Source: Actinomadura sp. DC4 (GTDB lineage: Bacteria > Actinomycetota > Actinomycetes > Streptosporangiales > Streptosporangiaceae). Taken from it: a stretch of DNA of 64,000 nt. Positions 16,590 to 24,302 of this stretch are shown here, piece by piece; position 1 is the stretch's first letter; every line of letters begins with the position of its first letter. The stretch is taken from the NCBI RefSeq assembly GCF_030406325.1, contig NZ_JAUEQY010000026.1, positions 62,001 through 126,000 on the forward strand. Reading direction: 5' to 3'. Below the pieces are notes generated by a model. The model saw nothing but the letters and a program-made list of their open reading frames with translations. It was not told the DNA's origin and did no database searches. Made by a program: the position numbers and the translations under genes.

Positions 16590-16618
16590 GGTGGGGCCGG
16601 TCTCCGCCCGGCCCCACC
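16590..16618 (-). terminator. Hairpin terminator after the ricin-lectin gene
   Basis: The same 11-bp arms GGTGGGGCCGG and CCGGCCCCACC as at 11859-11887, with a 7-nt loop (TCTCCGC instead of TTCCCGC). It sits 3 bp beyond the lectin stop and separates that gene from the subtilase promoter. Confidence 0.72.
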
Positions 16619-16621
16619 TGG

Positions 16622-17179
16622 TCAGAACTCGTTGTCGTCCTCGTCGAAGCCGAAGTTCCTCGGCTTCACCGGCATGAACCACTGCTGGTCGGAACGGAAG
16701 CTGCAGTTCTGCATGACCACCGGGGTGTTCGTGGCCGTGCTGCCGTTGAGCACGTTCGCACAGGTAAGGGATCCGGGGTTGCGGAGGACGAAGAGGCCGT
16801 CCGGAGCTCCGGAGGTCACCGCGACGAAGGTCCACTGCTGGTCCCCGGCCACGGGGCTGAGACAGTCGCGCAGCACGAGCGGGGTGCCGTTGGGCGTCGG
16901 GACGGGGTGGCCGGCGGCCATGCTGAAGCACTTGCCCGCGAAGCTGCGGACCGAGCGGTCGCGGCCGTCGCCGTGCCAGAACTGGTTGCAGTCCATCACC
17001 ACCACGGGGGTGCCGTTGGCGGTCTCGTTGTTGCGCGGGCCGATGCACTTGGACACGGCCGACAGGTTGCTGCGGATCAGCGTCCCCGGGAAGTCGGCGG
17101 CATGGGCGGTCGCCGGGGTCAGCGCCGCCGACGTCACCAGCGTCAAGCCGGCGAGGCCGGTGAACAGTGGTCGGTACAT
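16622..17179 (-). CDS. Secreted ricin-type beta-trefoil lectin with acidic C-terminal tag
   Basis: The start at 17179 has AGGAG 7 nt upstream and gives a signal peptide ending ATAHA. The mature protein is essentially a single ricin B-type trefoil: three repeats, each with two Cys and a QxW-like end (QFWHG, QQWTF, QQWFM). Such domains bind galactose or other sugars outside the cell. After the last repeat it ends PRNFGFDEDDNEF. This acidic tail is not part of the trefoil and is matched by GFDEDDGEF near 12.97 kb. There is no enzyme domain. It is likely part of the surface-polysaccharide and secreted-protein block. Confidence 0.85.
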   Translation of the reverse strand: MYRPLFTGLAGLTLVTSAALTPATAHAADFPGTLIRSNLSAVSKCIGPRNNETANGTPVVVMDCNQFWHGDGRDRSVRSFAGKCFSMAAGHPVPTPNGTPLVLRDCLSPVAGDQQWTFVAVTSGAPDGLFVLRNPGSLTCANVLNGSTATNTPVVMQNCSFRSDQQWFMPVKPRNFGFDEDDNEF

Positions 17180-17231
17180 TTTCACTCCTGTGAACCCCGT
17201 TGGGTGCGACACGTGAATCCGTGTCTTTCCC

Positions 17232-18149
17232 CTAGGGCGTTCCATCCGGTGACAGTCCGTGGAACGAGGAGCCGGCGGGCGTGTCCGCGGGACGGGCGAG
17301 GGCGGCGATCGCACCGGCCGTACGGACGAAGGCGGCGACCGCCGGGGAGCGCGACGCCTCCGGCCAGGCCAGGACGAGTTCGAGAGGCGGGAGGTCGCTG
17401 ACCGTACGGTAGGCGATGCCCGGCCGCGGATGGCGCCCGGCGGTCGAGGCCGGGGGGAACAGGACGATGTCGCCCAGCTCGATCAGGTTGAAGATCTGGG
17501 CCAGGTCGAGCTGGCGGCCCGTCCAGGGCGTCGGAGCGGAATCCTCCTTGTCCGCGGGGCGTCCGCCGGGCAGGAACCTTCCCTTCAGATCGGCCAGCCG
17601 CAGGCGGGTGTGCGCGGCCAGCGGATCGGCCGCCGCCACGGCGAGGAGACGGGGCTCGGTCAGCAGCGGTTCGACGTCGAGGCCCTGTTCGTCGAACGGC
17701 CGGGCCAGCAGCGCGAGGTCGGCACGGCCGTCGCGCAGCGCCGGCTCCTGTTCGCCGCGTCCGCCGAGCACGAGCTCCACGGGGAGGGCGGCCGGCTCGT
17801 TCTGGTAGGCGGCGATGGTCCTCGGCAGCAGCCCGCCGTCGTAGTCGGCCTTCAGCGCCAGCCGCAGCGTGGGCTCGGGCCGCCCGGCCTGCCGGGCCCG
17901 GTGAGCGGCGGCCGTGACCGCGTCGAGCACGGTACGGGCGTCGCGCAGCAGGGTCTCGCCGGCGGGCGTCAGGGTGACCCGGCGCGTCGTCCGCTCCATC
18001 AGCGTCACGCCGAGCTGTCGCTCCATCTCGCGGATCGCCCGCGACAGGGGCGGCTGCGCCATGTCCAGGCGTTCCGCCGCCCGCCCGAAGTGGAGTTCCT
18101 CGGCGACGGCCACGAAGTAGCGGAGCTGCCTGATCTCCAGGTCATTCAT
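17232..18149 (-). CDS. LysR-family transcription regulator
   Basis: A 305-residue LysR protein: N-terminal winged helix (LRYFVAVAEELHFGRAAERL, QPPLSRAIREMERQLG) and a two-lobed effector domain (RLALKADYDGG, DGRADLALLARPF, PRLLAVAAADPLA). It is divergent from the NmrA-like gene that starts about 100 bp away, the usual LysR-target arrangement. An ATAC/GTAT inverted repeat overlaps its own start codon, suggesting autorepression. The effector is unknown. Confidence 0.9.
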   Translation of the reverse strand: MNDLEIRQLRYFVAVAEELHFGRAAERLDMAQPPLSRAIREMERQLGVTLMERTTRRVTLTPAGETLLRDARTVLDAVTAAAHRARQAGRPEPTLRLALKADYDGGLLPRTIAAYQNEPAALPVELVLGGRGEQEPALRDGRADLALLARPFDEQGLDVEPLLTEPRLLAVAAADPLAAHTRLRLADLKGRFLPGGRPADKEDSAPTPWTGRQLDLAQIFNLIELGDIVLFPPASTAGRHPRPGIAYRTVSDLPPLELVLAWPEASRSPAVAAFVRTAGAIAALARPADTPAGSSFHGLSPDGTP

Positions 18150-18162
18150 ACTCCCAGGGTAT
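18148..18162. promoter_or_regulatory. LysR-box-like inverted repeat ATAC-N7-GTAT
   Basis: ATACtcccaggGTAT spans the start codon of the LysR gene and the beginning of the divergent promoter region. Similar ATAC/GTAT repeats occur beside the two other LysR genes in this window (20863 and 40761). Confidence 0.45.
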
Positions 18163-18249
18163 CAATATCGCCACGATCGGTCCTTCAGGTCCGCCGGTGA
18201 CCCGGGTTCACTTACGAGCCGTACACCGTCTCTCCTCAGGGAAGTTTTC

Positions 18250-19134
18250 ATGATCGTTCTCACCACTCCCACCGGCCAGATCGGCCGGGCGACGCTGGGC
18301 CGGCTGCTGGCCGCCGGAGCGCCGGTCCGGGTGATCGTGCGCGACGCCTCACGCCTCCCCTCCGGGGTGCGCGACGCCGTCGAGATCGTCGAAGGCTCAC
18401 ACGGCGACCCGGACGTGGTCGCCAAGGCCTTCGCCGGAGCGGACTCCCTCTTCTGGCTGGTCCCCCCGGATCCTCGCGCCCCGAGCCTCGACGCCGCGTA
18501 CTCGGGCTTCAGCCGGCCCGCGAGCGAGGCCCTTCAGGCCCAGGGCGTCGAGCGGGTCGTCGCCGTGTCGGCGCTCGGGCGGGGCACCCCCATGGCCGAC
18601 CACGCCGGACACGTCACCGCCTCCCTCGCGATGGACGACCTGCTGGCCGCCACGGGCGTGGGCTACCGAGCGCTGACGATGCCGTCTTTCATGGACAACC
18701 TGCTGCGCCAGACGGAGCTGATCAAGAGCCAGGGAGTGTTCACCTCGCCTGTGGCGGGAGCCCACGCGGCGCCGACCTGCGCCATCCGCGACATCGCCGC
18801 GGTCGCCGCGGACCTGCTGCTCGACGACACCTGGAGCGGCGTCGAGGAGGTCCCCGTACTGGGGCCCGAGGACCTCTCCTCCGATGACATGGCACGGATC
18901 ATGACCGAGGTGCTCGGGCGCCCGATCCGCTTCCAGCAGGTCCCGGGCCCGGAGTTCAGGGCCCAGATGATGGGCTTCGGGATGTCCGAGGCCGTCGTCC
19001 AGGGCCTGCTGGACATGGCGGCGGCCAAGGACGCCGGCCTCGACAACGCCGCGCCCCGTACGCCCCGGTCGAGCACGCCCACCACCTTCCGCGAATGGTG
19101 CCGGGACGTACTCGGGCCGGCCGTCCTCGGCTGA
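18250..19134 (+). CDS. NmrA-like NAD(P)-binding protein
   Basis: A 294-residue Rossmann-fold protein of the atypical SDR/NmrA group. The N-terminal TTPTGQIGRATLGRLLAAG is the nucleotide-binding loop. VIVRDASRLP, GADSLFWLVPP, VERVVAVSALG and PSFMDNLLRQ follow the NmrA/QOR2 pattern. The classical YxxxK dyad is absent, as in many NmrA proteins, so it may be a quinone or redox sensor rather than a dehydrogenase. It is divergent from the LysR gene and is followed after 13 bp by an alpha/beta hydrolase gene, probably one transcript. Confidence 0.85.
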   Translation: MIVLTTPTGQIGRATLGRLLAAGAPVRVIVRDASRLPSGVRDAVEIVEGSHGDPDVVAKAFAGADSLFWLVPPDPRAPSLDAAYSGFSRPASEALQAQGVERVVAVSALGRGTPMADHAGHVTASLAMDDLLAATGVGYRALTMPSFMDNLLRQTELIKSQGVFTSPVAGAHAAPTCAIRDIAAVAADLLLDDTWSGVEEVPVLGPEDLSSDDMARIMTEVLGRPIRFQQVPGPEFRAQMMGFGMSEAVVQGLLDMAAAKDAGLDNAAPRTPRSSTPTTFREWCRDVLGPAVLG

Positions 19135-19147
19135 GAGGAGGCGCTCG

Positions 19148-20062
19148 ATGAACGAGGACCAGGACACGCTCCAGCGGTTCGCCGACGGGTTCAGCTTCCA
19201 GCGGCGTTCCCCGATCCTGCACTCTCCACGCGACCAGGGTCTTCCGTACGAGGAGGTCACGTTCCCCTCAGGGGACGGGGTGCCGCTGGAAGGCTGGTTC
19301 ATCCCGGCGCCCGGGTCGGACAAGGTGGTCATCGCCAACCATCCGATGGGCTTCACCCGTTCCGGCCTGCCCACGCATCTGGAGCCGTGGCGGTCGGAGT
19401 GGGCGGCCAGCGGCAACGCCTTCGAGATCGACTTCACCCCGGACTACCGGATCCTCCACGAGGCGGGCTTCAACGTTCTCGCCTACGACCTGCGCAACCA
19501 TGGCCACAGCGGCGCGGGCAACGGAGGCGTCAGTTCCAGTGGGATCTATGAGGCCCGTGACGTCGTCGGCTCGCTGAACTACGTCCGCGGCCGCCCGGAC
19601 ACCCGCGACATGGCCATCGGTCTCTTCAGCCGGTGCCTCGGCGCCGGCTCCACCTTCGCCGCGATGGCGAGGTTCCCCGAGGCGTTCCGTACAGTGCGGT
19701 GCCTGGTCGCACCGCAGCCGGTGACCACGCGCACGATCGTCGAGCGTCGTCTGGCGATGGCGGGGCTCGCCGACCGCCTCGACGAGTTCGAACGGCTCCT
19801 CGTCCTGCGTACGAGCATCGGTTTCGCGCCGCGGAACCCCCGGCTCTGGGCGAAGAGCGTCAGCGTGCCCACGTTCCTCTACCAGGTACGCGACGACGTC
19901 CTCACCCAGACCGGCGACGTGCAGGCGATGTACGACAACATCCCCGTGGCACAGAAGAAGCTGGCCTGGATCGAGGGCACGACCGCCCGGTTCGACGGCT
20001 ATCTGGAGTTCCAGCGCCACCCGGACCCGGCGCTCGGCTGGTTCGGGACGTACCTGGCCTGA
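19148..20062 (+). CDS. Alpha/beta hydrolase with possible cysteine nucleophile
   Basis: A 304-residue cytosolic hydrolase preceded by GAGAGGAG. Strand and oxyanion regions VVIANHPMG and NVLAYDLRNHGHSG are typical of the fold. The nucleophile elbow reads LFSRCLGAGS. Fitted to the small-x-Nu-x-small elbow, Cys (S-R-C-L-G) rather than Ser sits at the apex, as in dienelactone hydrolases. The acid and His are probably in DDVLTQTGD and near FDGYLEF. It follows the NmrA-like gene by 13 bp. Substrate unknown. Confidence 0.8.
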   Translation: MNEDQDTLQRFADGFSFQRRSPILHSPRDQGLPYEEVTFPSGDGVPLEGWFIPAPGSDKVVIANHPMGFTRSGLPTHLEPWRSEWAASGNAFEIDFTPDYRILHEAGFNVLAYDLRNHGHSGAGNGGVSSSGIYEARDVVGSLNYVRGRPDTRDMAIGLFSRCLGAGSTFAAMARFPEAFRTVRCLVAPQPVTTRTIVERRLAMAGLADRLDEFERLLVLRTSIGFAPRNPRLWAKSVSVPTFLYQVRDDVLTQTGDVQAMYDNIPVAQKKLAWIEGTTARFDGYLEFQRHPDPALGWFGTYLA

Positions 20063-20074
20063 GGGGCCGCCCGG

Positions 20075-20815
20075 TCACCAGGGGACCACACCCGCGTCCT
20101 CGAAGAACGCGCCCGTCGGGCCGTCGTCGGGCAGGGTCGCGAGACGGATCGCGGTCGCCGCGCCCTGCTCCGGCGTACGGACGCCGCGGAAGCCGTTGAG
20201 GTCCGTCGCGCAGAAGCCGGGGCAGGCGAGGTTGATCAGGATGTTCGTGTCGCTCAGCTCCTTGGCGTACTGGACGGTGACGGCGTTGAGGAACGACTTG
20301 GACGGCGCGTACGCGACGGACAGCGGTCCCATCGCCTGCCCGGGGCCCGCGCCGCTCTGCCGGGTGAGGGAGCCGACGGAGCTGGAGACGTTCACGATCC
20401 GCGGCGACGGCGAGCGCCTCAGCAGCGACAGCATGGTGTTGGTGACCCGGATGACGCCGATCACGTTGGTCTCGACCGCCGCCCGTACGGTGTCCAGGTC
20501 GGCCCGGGTGGGCTCCTGCGGCGTGCCACCGGTCACCCCGGCGTTGTTCACGAGCACGTCGAGGCGGCCGGCGCGCTCCTCGAACAGCCGGGCGGCGGCG
20601 GTCACGCTCGCGTCGTCGGTCACGTCGAGCGGCACGCCGAACGCGTCGGCGCCGGCCGCGCGCAGCTTCTCCACGGCGGCCTCCCGGCGCCCCTCGTCCC
20701 GGGCGCCGACGCCGACGCTCCAGCCGAGAGCGCCCAGGCCGGCCGCGATCTCGTATCCGATCCCCTTGTTCGCGCCGGTGACCAGCGCGATCGTCTTCTC
20801 GGTCATGCGTTTCAT
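20075..20815 (-). CDS. Short-chain dehydrogenase/reductase
   Basis: A classical SDR of about 246 residues (start at 20815, or MTEKTIAL at 20806). It has TGANKGIG for cofactor binding, LDVTD, NNAGV, catalytic Ser in VNVSSSVG and YAPSK as YxxxK. GARDEGRR after the second strand suggests NADPH. The substrate loop is long (QSGAGPGQAMGPLSV), like the carbonyl-reductase type. It is divergent from a LysR gene across an 81-bp space with an ATAC/GTAT repeat. Convergent with the hydrolase gene, 12 bp apart. Confidence 0.9.
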   Translation of the reverse strand: MKRMTEKTIALVTGANKGIGYEIAAGLGALGWSVGVGARDEGRREAAVEKLRAAGADAFGVPLDVTDDASVTAAARLFEERAGRLDVLVNNAGVTGGTPQEPTRADLDTVRAAVETNVIGVIRVTNTMLSLLRRSPSPRIVNVSSSVGSLTRQSGAGPGQAMGPLSVAYAPSKSFLNAVTVQYAKELSDTNILINLACPGFCATDLNGFRGVRTPEQGAATAIRLATLPDDGPTGAFFEDAGVVPW

Positions 20816-20862
20816 CCTGGTCGCGCTCCGGCGGGATCTCCAACACCGCTTGGGTGGCCGGT

Positions 20863-20879
20863 GATACCTCAGCGGTATC
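20863..20879. promoter_or_regulatory. LysR-box-like inverted repeat GATACC-N5-GGTATC
   Basis: A perfect 6-bp inverted repeat with a 5-nt centre lies between the divergent SDR and LysR genes, 17 bp before the LysR start. Its ATAC/GTAT core resembles the repeats next to the other two LysR genes. Confidence 0.55.
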
Positions 20880-20896
20880 GCCGGTAATGTGACGGC

Positions 20897-21805
20897 ATGG
20901 AGACGCGAGAGCTGCGCTACTTCGTCGCCGTCGCCGAGGAGCTGCACTTCCGGCGGGCGGCGCAGCGGCTCGGGATCGCCCAGCCGCCGCTGTCGCGGGC
21001 GATCCGGCAGCTCGAACGCCGGCTCGGGGTCACACTGCTGGAGCGCGACAGCCGTACGGTCACGCTGACCGAGGCCGGATCGGTGCTGCTGCGGGAGGGC
21101 CGGGCGGCCCTCGACGCGGTCGAGGCCGCCGACCGGCGCACCCGCCGCGCCGCGACCGGCCGCCCCGGCCTGGTCCTCGTGACGAAGGCCGGGGCGTCCA
21201 ACGAACTGCTGTCGAAGCTGCTCGACGCGTACGCCGCCGAGCCGGACGCGGTCACCGTCGACGTGCTCCTGTGCGGGATCGCCGAGCAGGAGCGGCTGCT
21301 GCGCGACGGGCGGGCCGACGTGGCGCTGCTGCACCGGCCGTTCGACTCGACGGCCGGACTCGACACCGAGGAGCTGCACACCGAGGGGCAGATCGTCATC
21401 CTGCCCGCCGGGCATCCGCTCACCTCCCGCTCCCACCTGCGGATGGCCGACGTCACGGCGCTGCCCGGCCTGCCGCTGCCACGCTGGCCCCGCCGCGACG
21501 GCACGTACCCCGACGGCCCCGGCCCCGAGCTCCGGAACAGCACGCAGCTGTACCAGCTGGTCGAACTCGGCCGGGCCGCGGCGATCCTGCCGGAGTCGAG
21601 CCGGTTCCACCTGCGCGGCGGCCTCACCGCCGTACCGGTGCTGGACGCGCCGCTGGTGACGACGGTGATCGCATGGCCGCCGCACAGCCGGTCACAGGCC
21701 CTCGCCGGGCTCATACGGGCCGCGACCCGCGCCTCGTCTACCAGTGCGGCACCTCACGTTGCGTCCAGCACAGGGTCTTCTCGTCGCCCTTATGCTCGGC
21801 CTTGA
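20897..21805 (+). CDS. LysR-family transcription regulator
   Basis: A 302-residue LysR protein with the same DNA-binding layout as its paralogue at 17.2-18.1 kb (LRYFVAVAEELHFRRAAQRL, QPPLSRAIRQLERRLG). Effector-domain strands are PGLVLVTKAGAS, DGRADVALLHRPF and QIVILPAGHPL. It should control the divergent SDR. The last 20 or so residues (SSTSAAPHVASSTGSSRRP) are low-complexity and run antisense across a coding remnant, so the natural end was probably near 21735. Confidence 0.88.
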   Translation: METRELRYFVAVAEELHFRRAAQRLGIAQPPLSRAIRQLERRLGVTLLERDSRTVTLTEAGSVLLREGRAALDAVEAADRRTRRAATGRPGLVLVTKAGASNELLSKLLDAYAAEPDAVTVDVLLCGIAEQERLLRDGRADVALLHRPFDSTAGLDTEELHTEGQIVILPAGHPLTSRSHLRMADVTALPGLPLPRWPRRDGTYPDGPGPELRNSTQLYQLVELGRAAAILPESSRFHLRGGLTAVPVLDAPLVTTVIAWPPHSRSQALAGLIRAATRASSTSAAPHVASSTGSSRRPYARP

Positions 21806-21924
21806 TTTCGAGGACGGCGGGAGGCAGGAACTTCTGCCAGTCGTACGTCGCGTCGGCCTGGGAGTACTGCCACTGCGGGTTCTCATATCGCCAGTCAATC
21901 CAGAAGCGATCATTGAGGTTCGTG
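21738..21924 (-). pseudogene. Orphan 3' coding fragment, no start codon
   Basis: After the AraC stop, another frame on the same strand reads about 57 residues with coding-like composition: NDRFWIDWRYENPQWQYSQ, then DWQKFLPPAVLEIKAEHKG and a TAG after REVPHW. It has many Trp/Tyr and G/C third positions, has no start codon, and meets a stop just upstream (about 21955). It looks like the C-terminal remnant of a deleted gene, or the end of a frameshifted one. It overlaps the last 68 bp of the LysR gene. Family not recognised. Confidence 0.45.
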
Positions 21925-22725
21925 GGCGGTCCAGGCGGTGTCGTCGACCGTCAGCCATGGTTCGTGAGCCACGTTCGCCGGGGTCACCCCGGTGAAGGTC
22001 ATGACGTCCCGGTTCAGATGGGACTGGTCGGTGTAGCCGCTCTCGGCCGCGACCCGGGCGGCGCCTTCGCCCGCGACCAGCCGGTGGGCGGCGTGGTCGA
22101 AGCGGACCAGCTTCGCCGCGCGCTTCGGTGACAGGCCGACCTGCGAAAGGAAGCGGGACCACAACCGCTTGCGGCTCCAACCCACCTCCGCCGCCAGCCC
22201 CTCCACCCGTACCGAACCGTGCCCGGCGACGATCCGGCTCCAGACCCAGGCCACCTCCCGGTCCACCAAGGACCGGTCCGCGCGCCGGCGGGCGAGCAGC
22301 GCCTCCGTCAACGCGAAACGGTCCTCCCAGGAGGGCACATCGCTCAACCGCTCCCGCAGCCGTACCGCCTCCCGGTCCCACACGTCGTCGAGGGACACCG
22401 CGCCGTCCAGCTCGGCCGGGGAGACGCCCAGGTACGCGTGCGCGACCACCGGGGACAGGCGTACCTGCACGCAGTCCACGCGCTCGCCCCACGCCCGGAC
22501 CGCGCCTCCGTACCCGAACCCCGGTCCGGCGACGAGGCTCCCCCGCTGCCGTCCCCCGGTGGCGCTGTCCACGGTCGGCGAGCCGGCGCCGAACTCCAGG
22601 ACCAGCATCACGGCCGGGTGCGGGACCACCCTGAGGTCGGCGCCGCGGACACCGAACCCGGCCATGCCGACACCGGCCGGCAGGTCGAGCAGTGCCGGGC
22701 GTGCGACGTCCCAGGTGGCCGTCAT
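21910..22725 (-). CDS. AraC-family transcription regulator
   Basis: A 271-residue protein (start MTATWDVARP at 22725, 1 bp after the upstream stop; a longer start at 22752 would overlap). The N-terminal sensor-like half is beta-rich (HPAVMLVLEFG, DCVQVRLSP). The C-terminal half has the two AraC helix-turn-helices: VEGLAAEVGWSRKRLWSRF and AARVAAESGYTDQSHLNRD, then FTGVTPANV. It is coupled to the alpha/beta hydrolase gene and may regulate that operon. Inducer unknown. Confidence 0.88.
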   Translation of the reverse strand: MTATWDVARPALLDLPAGVGMAGFGVRGADLRVVPHPAVMLVLEFGAGSPTVDSATGGRQRGSLVAGPGFGYGGAVRAWGERVDCVQVRLSPVVAHAYLGVSPAELDGAVSLDDVWDREAVRLRERLSDVPSWEDRFALTEALLARRRADRSLVDREVAWVWSRIVAGHGSVRVEGLAAEVGWSRKRLWSRFLSQVGLSPKRAAKLVRFDHAAHRLVAGEGAARVAAESGYTDQSHLNRDVMTFTGVTPANVAHEPWLTVDDTAWTAHEPQ

Positions 22726-22726
22726 G

Positions 22727-23809
22727 TCACGTCCGTCCGGAGGGGGCCGCATCGTCGAATTTTACGCATTCCGCGGTGAAGGCCTCGATGCCGTTGATGA
22801 CGGCCTCGAAGCGCAGTGAGTGGAACAGGTCGAAGCCGTGCTGTCCGCCGGGCAGTTCGACGTAGACGACCGGCTGGGCCGACACGGAGCGCAGGCGTTC
22901 GGCGAAGGTGCGGGCGCGCTCGACCGGCACGAGGCTGTCGTGGTCGCCGTGGACGATGAGGAACGGCGGCGCGTCCGCCCGTACGTGGGCGAGGGGCGAG
23001 CTTCCCGGGTCCGCGTCGTACTGACCGTAGTAACCCCCGAGCCCGATCACCGCCGCGATCGGCGGGGCGTCCGGGCCCAGCGCGGTCAGCGCCGACAGGT
23101 GCGCCCCGGCCGAGCTGCCCGCCAGGAAGATCCGGTCCGGGTCGGCGCCGTACTCGTGCGCGTGGTCCCGTACCCAGGCGATCACCCTCTTGGCGTCCTC
23201 CAGGTGGTCGCCGAGACCCGCCTCCGGCTGCAGGCGGTAGTTCGCGCTGATGCAGATCCACCCTTTGCCGGCCAGACGGTGGAGAAGCGGCAGCGAGTGC
23301 CTGCTCTTCCTCCCCATCTTGTACGCGCCGCCGTGGAAGTGGATCAGCACCGGGGCGTCCGTGGGCCGGGAGCGGTGACGGTAGAGGTCCAGCCGGTTGC
23401 GCCGGCCGGCCGGGCCGTACGTGAGATCGGCGATCCGCTCCACGGCGCGGTTCCCGCGGAAGAAGGGCCGGAACAGGATGCGCCCGTACGGCAGGCGCCG
23501 CGAGGCCGTGCCGATGGCACTCCGTACGGCGACCGGCGCCAGGTGACCACGCCAGGCCACGACGGACAGGCCCGCCAGGGTCACGGCCGCCCCGCACAGG
23601 ATCGGCACCGGAAGGTCGCCTTGGGAGAAACCCAGGGCGGTGGCCGCCAGGAGGTAGGCGAACGCCACGAAGGGGAGCTCGTTGATCGCCACGCTGAGGT
23701 AGAAGGCGAGCATGCCCAGCCACCGAGGCCGGCCCGGCGCGACCAGGGCGAAGAAGGTGCAGACCGTGAGATATACCAGCGTGACCAGGTATCCGTAGGG
23801 CAGGTTCAT
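22727..23809 (-). CDS. Membrane-anchored alpha/beta hydrolase (esterase)
   Basis: A 360-residue protein. The first ~105 residues hold three or four membrane segments. The catalytic domain follows, with oxyanion motif HFHGGAYKMG, nucleophile elbow LAGSSAGAH (GxSxG-type), acid in IVHGDHDSLVP and His in GGQHGFDLFHS. This is the hormone-sensitive-lipase/BD-FAE esterase pattern fused to a membrane domain. ATG at 23809 overlaps the preceding stop (ATGA), and the AraC gene starts 1 bp after its end, so three genes form one operon. The substrate is probably a membrane-soluble ester. Confidence 0.87.
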   Translation of the reverse strand: MNLPYGYLVTLVYLTVCTFFALVAPGRPRWLGMLAFYLSVAINELPFVAFAYLLAATALGFSQGDLPVPILCGAAVTLAGLSVVAWRGHLAPVAVRSAIGTASRRLPYGRILFRPFFRGNRAVERIADLTYGPAGRRNRLDLYRHRSRPTDAPVLIHFHGGAYKMGRKSRHSLPLLHRLAGKGWICISANYRLQPEAGLGDHLEDAKRVIAWVRDHAHEYGADPDRIFLAGSSAGAHLSALTALGPDAPPIAAVIGLGGYYGQYDADPGSSPLAHVRADAPPFLIVHGDHDSLVPVERARTFAERLRSVSAQPVVYVELPGGQHGFDLFHSLRFEAVINGIEAFTAECVKFDDAAPSGRT

Positions 23810-24183
23810 CGCCGCACCAGCCCGAGGAGGAGTACGGCGCCGACGACCAGGTGGAGCAGGACCAGCACCAGTGCCGCGCCGATGCCGACGGCGCTGCCGA
23901 TCGGGCCGGCGAGAGACAGGGCGAGCACCGGCAGGGCGATGATCGTCCAGACGCGGCGGGGGCGGGGGGCCGACCGCTCCAGGATGATCAGGAGCACCCA
24001 GCCCGCGAGCACGGCCAGCAGGCTCACGACCACGACCGGCACCGGCCCGACGGTACGCGTGCCGTCGCCCGACCGTACGGCCAGAGTGGTTCCGGCCAGG
24101 GGCACCGCCAGGGCCCACACGGCGAGGGCGGCGGCGGGTGCGGCGGCCAGGGGGAGGAGAAGTCTGTTCATGCCGCTCAGCAT
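23806..24183 (-). CDS. DUF6069-like four-helix membrane protein
   Basis: A 125-residue protein (121 from the second ATG at 24171) with four membrane helices: LLLPLAAAPAAALAVWALA, VVVVSLLAVLAGWVLLIIL, a third at WTIIALPVLALSLAG and a last one to LVRR. A short extracytoplasmic loop carries RSGDGTRTVGP. Length and helix spacing fit the DUF6069 family of actinobacterial membrane proteins of unknown role. The stop overlaps the esterase ATG. Its start is 119 bp from the divergent histidine kinase, so that two-component system may control this operon. Confidence 0.75.
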   Translation of the reverse strand: MLSGMNRLLLPLAAAPAAALAVWALAVPLAGTTLAVRSGDGTRTVGPVPVVVVSLLAVLAGWVLLIILERSAPRPRRVWTIIALPVLALSLAGPIGSAVGIGAALVLVLLHLVVGAVLLLGLVRR

Positions 24184-24302
24184 CGCCCGGCCGTACGGGC
24201 CGCCACATCGGGCGCACGGTCGCGGACGATCCTGCTCCGGTCGGGGGCGTCTCCTACTTTCGTAGGTGACGGTCTCGCCGCACCCGTGATTAGCCTGGTC
24301 AC

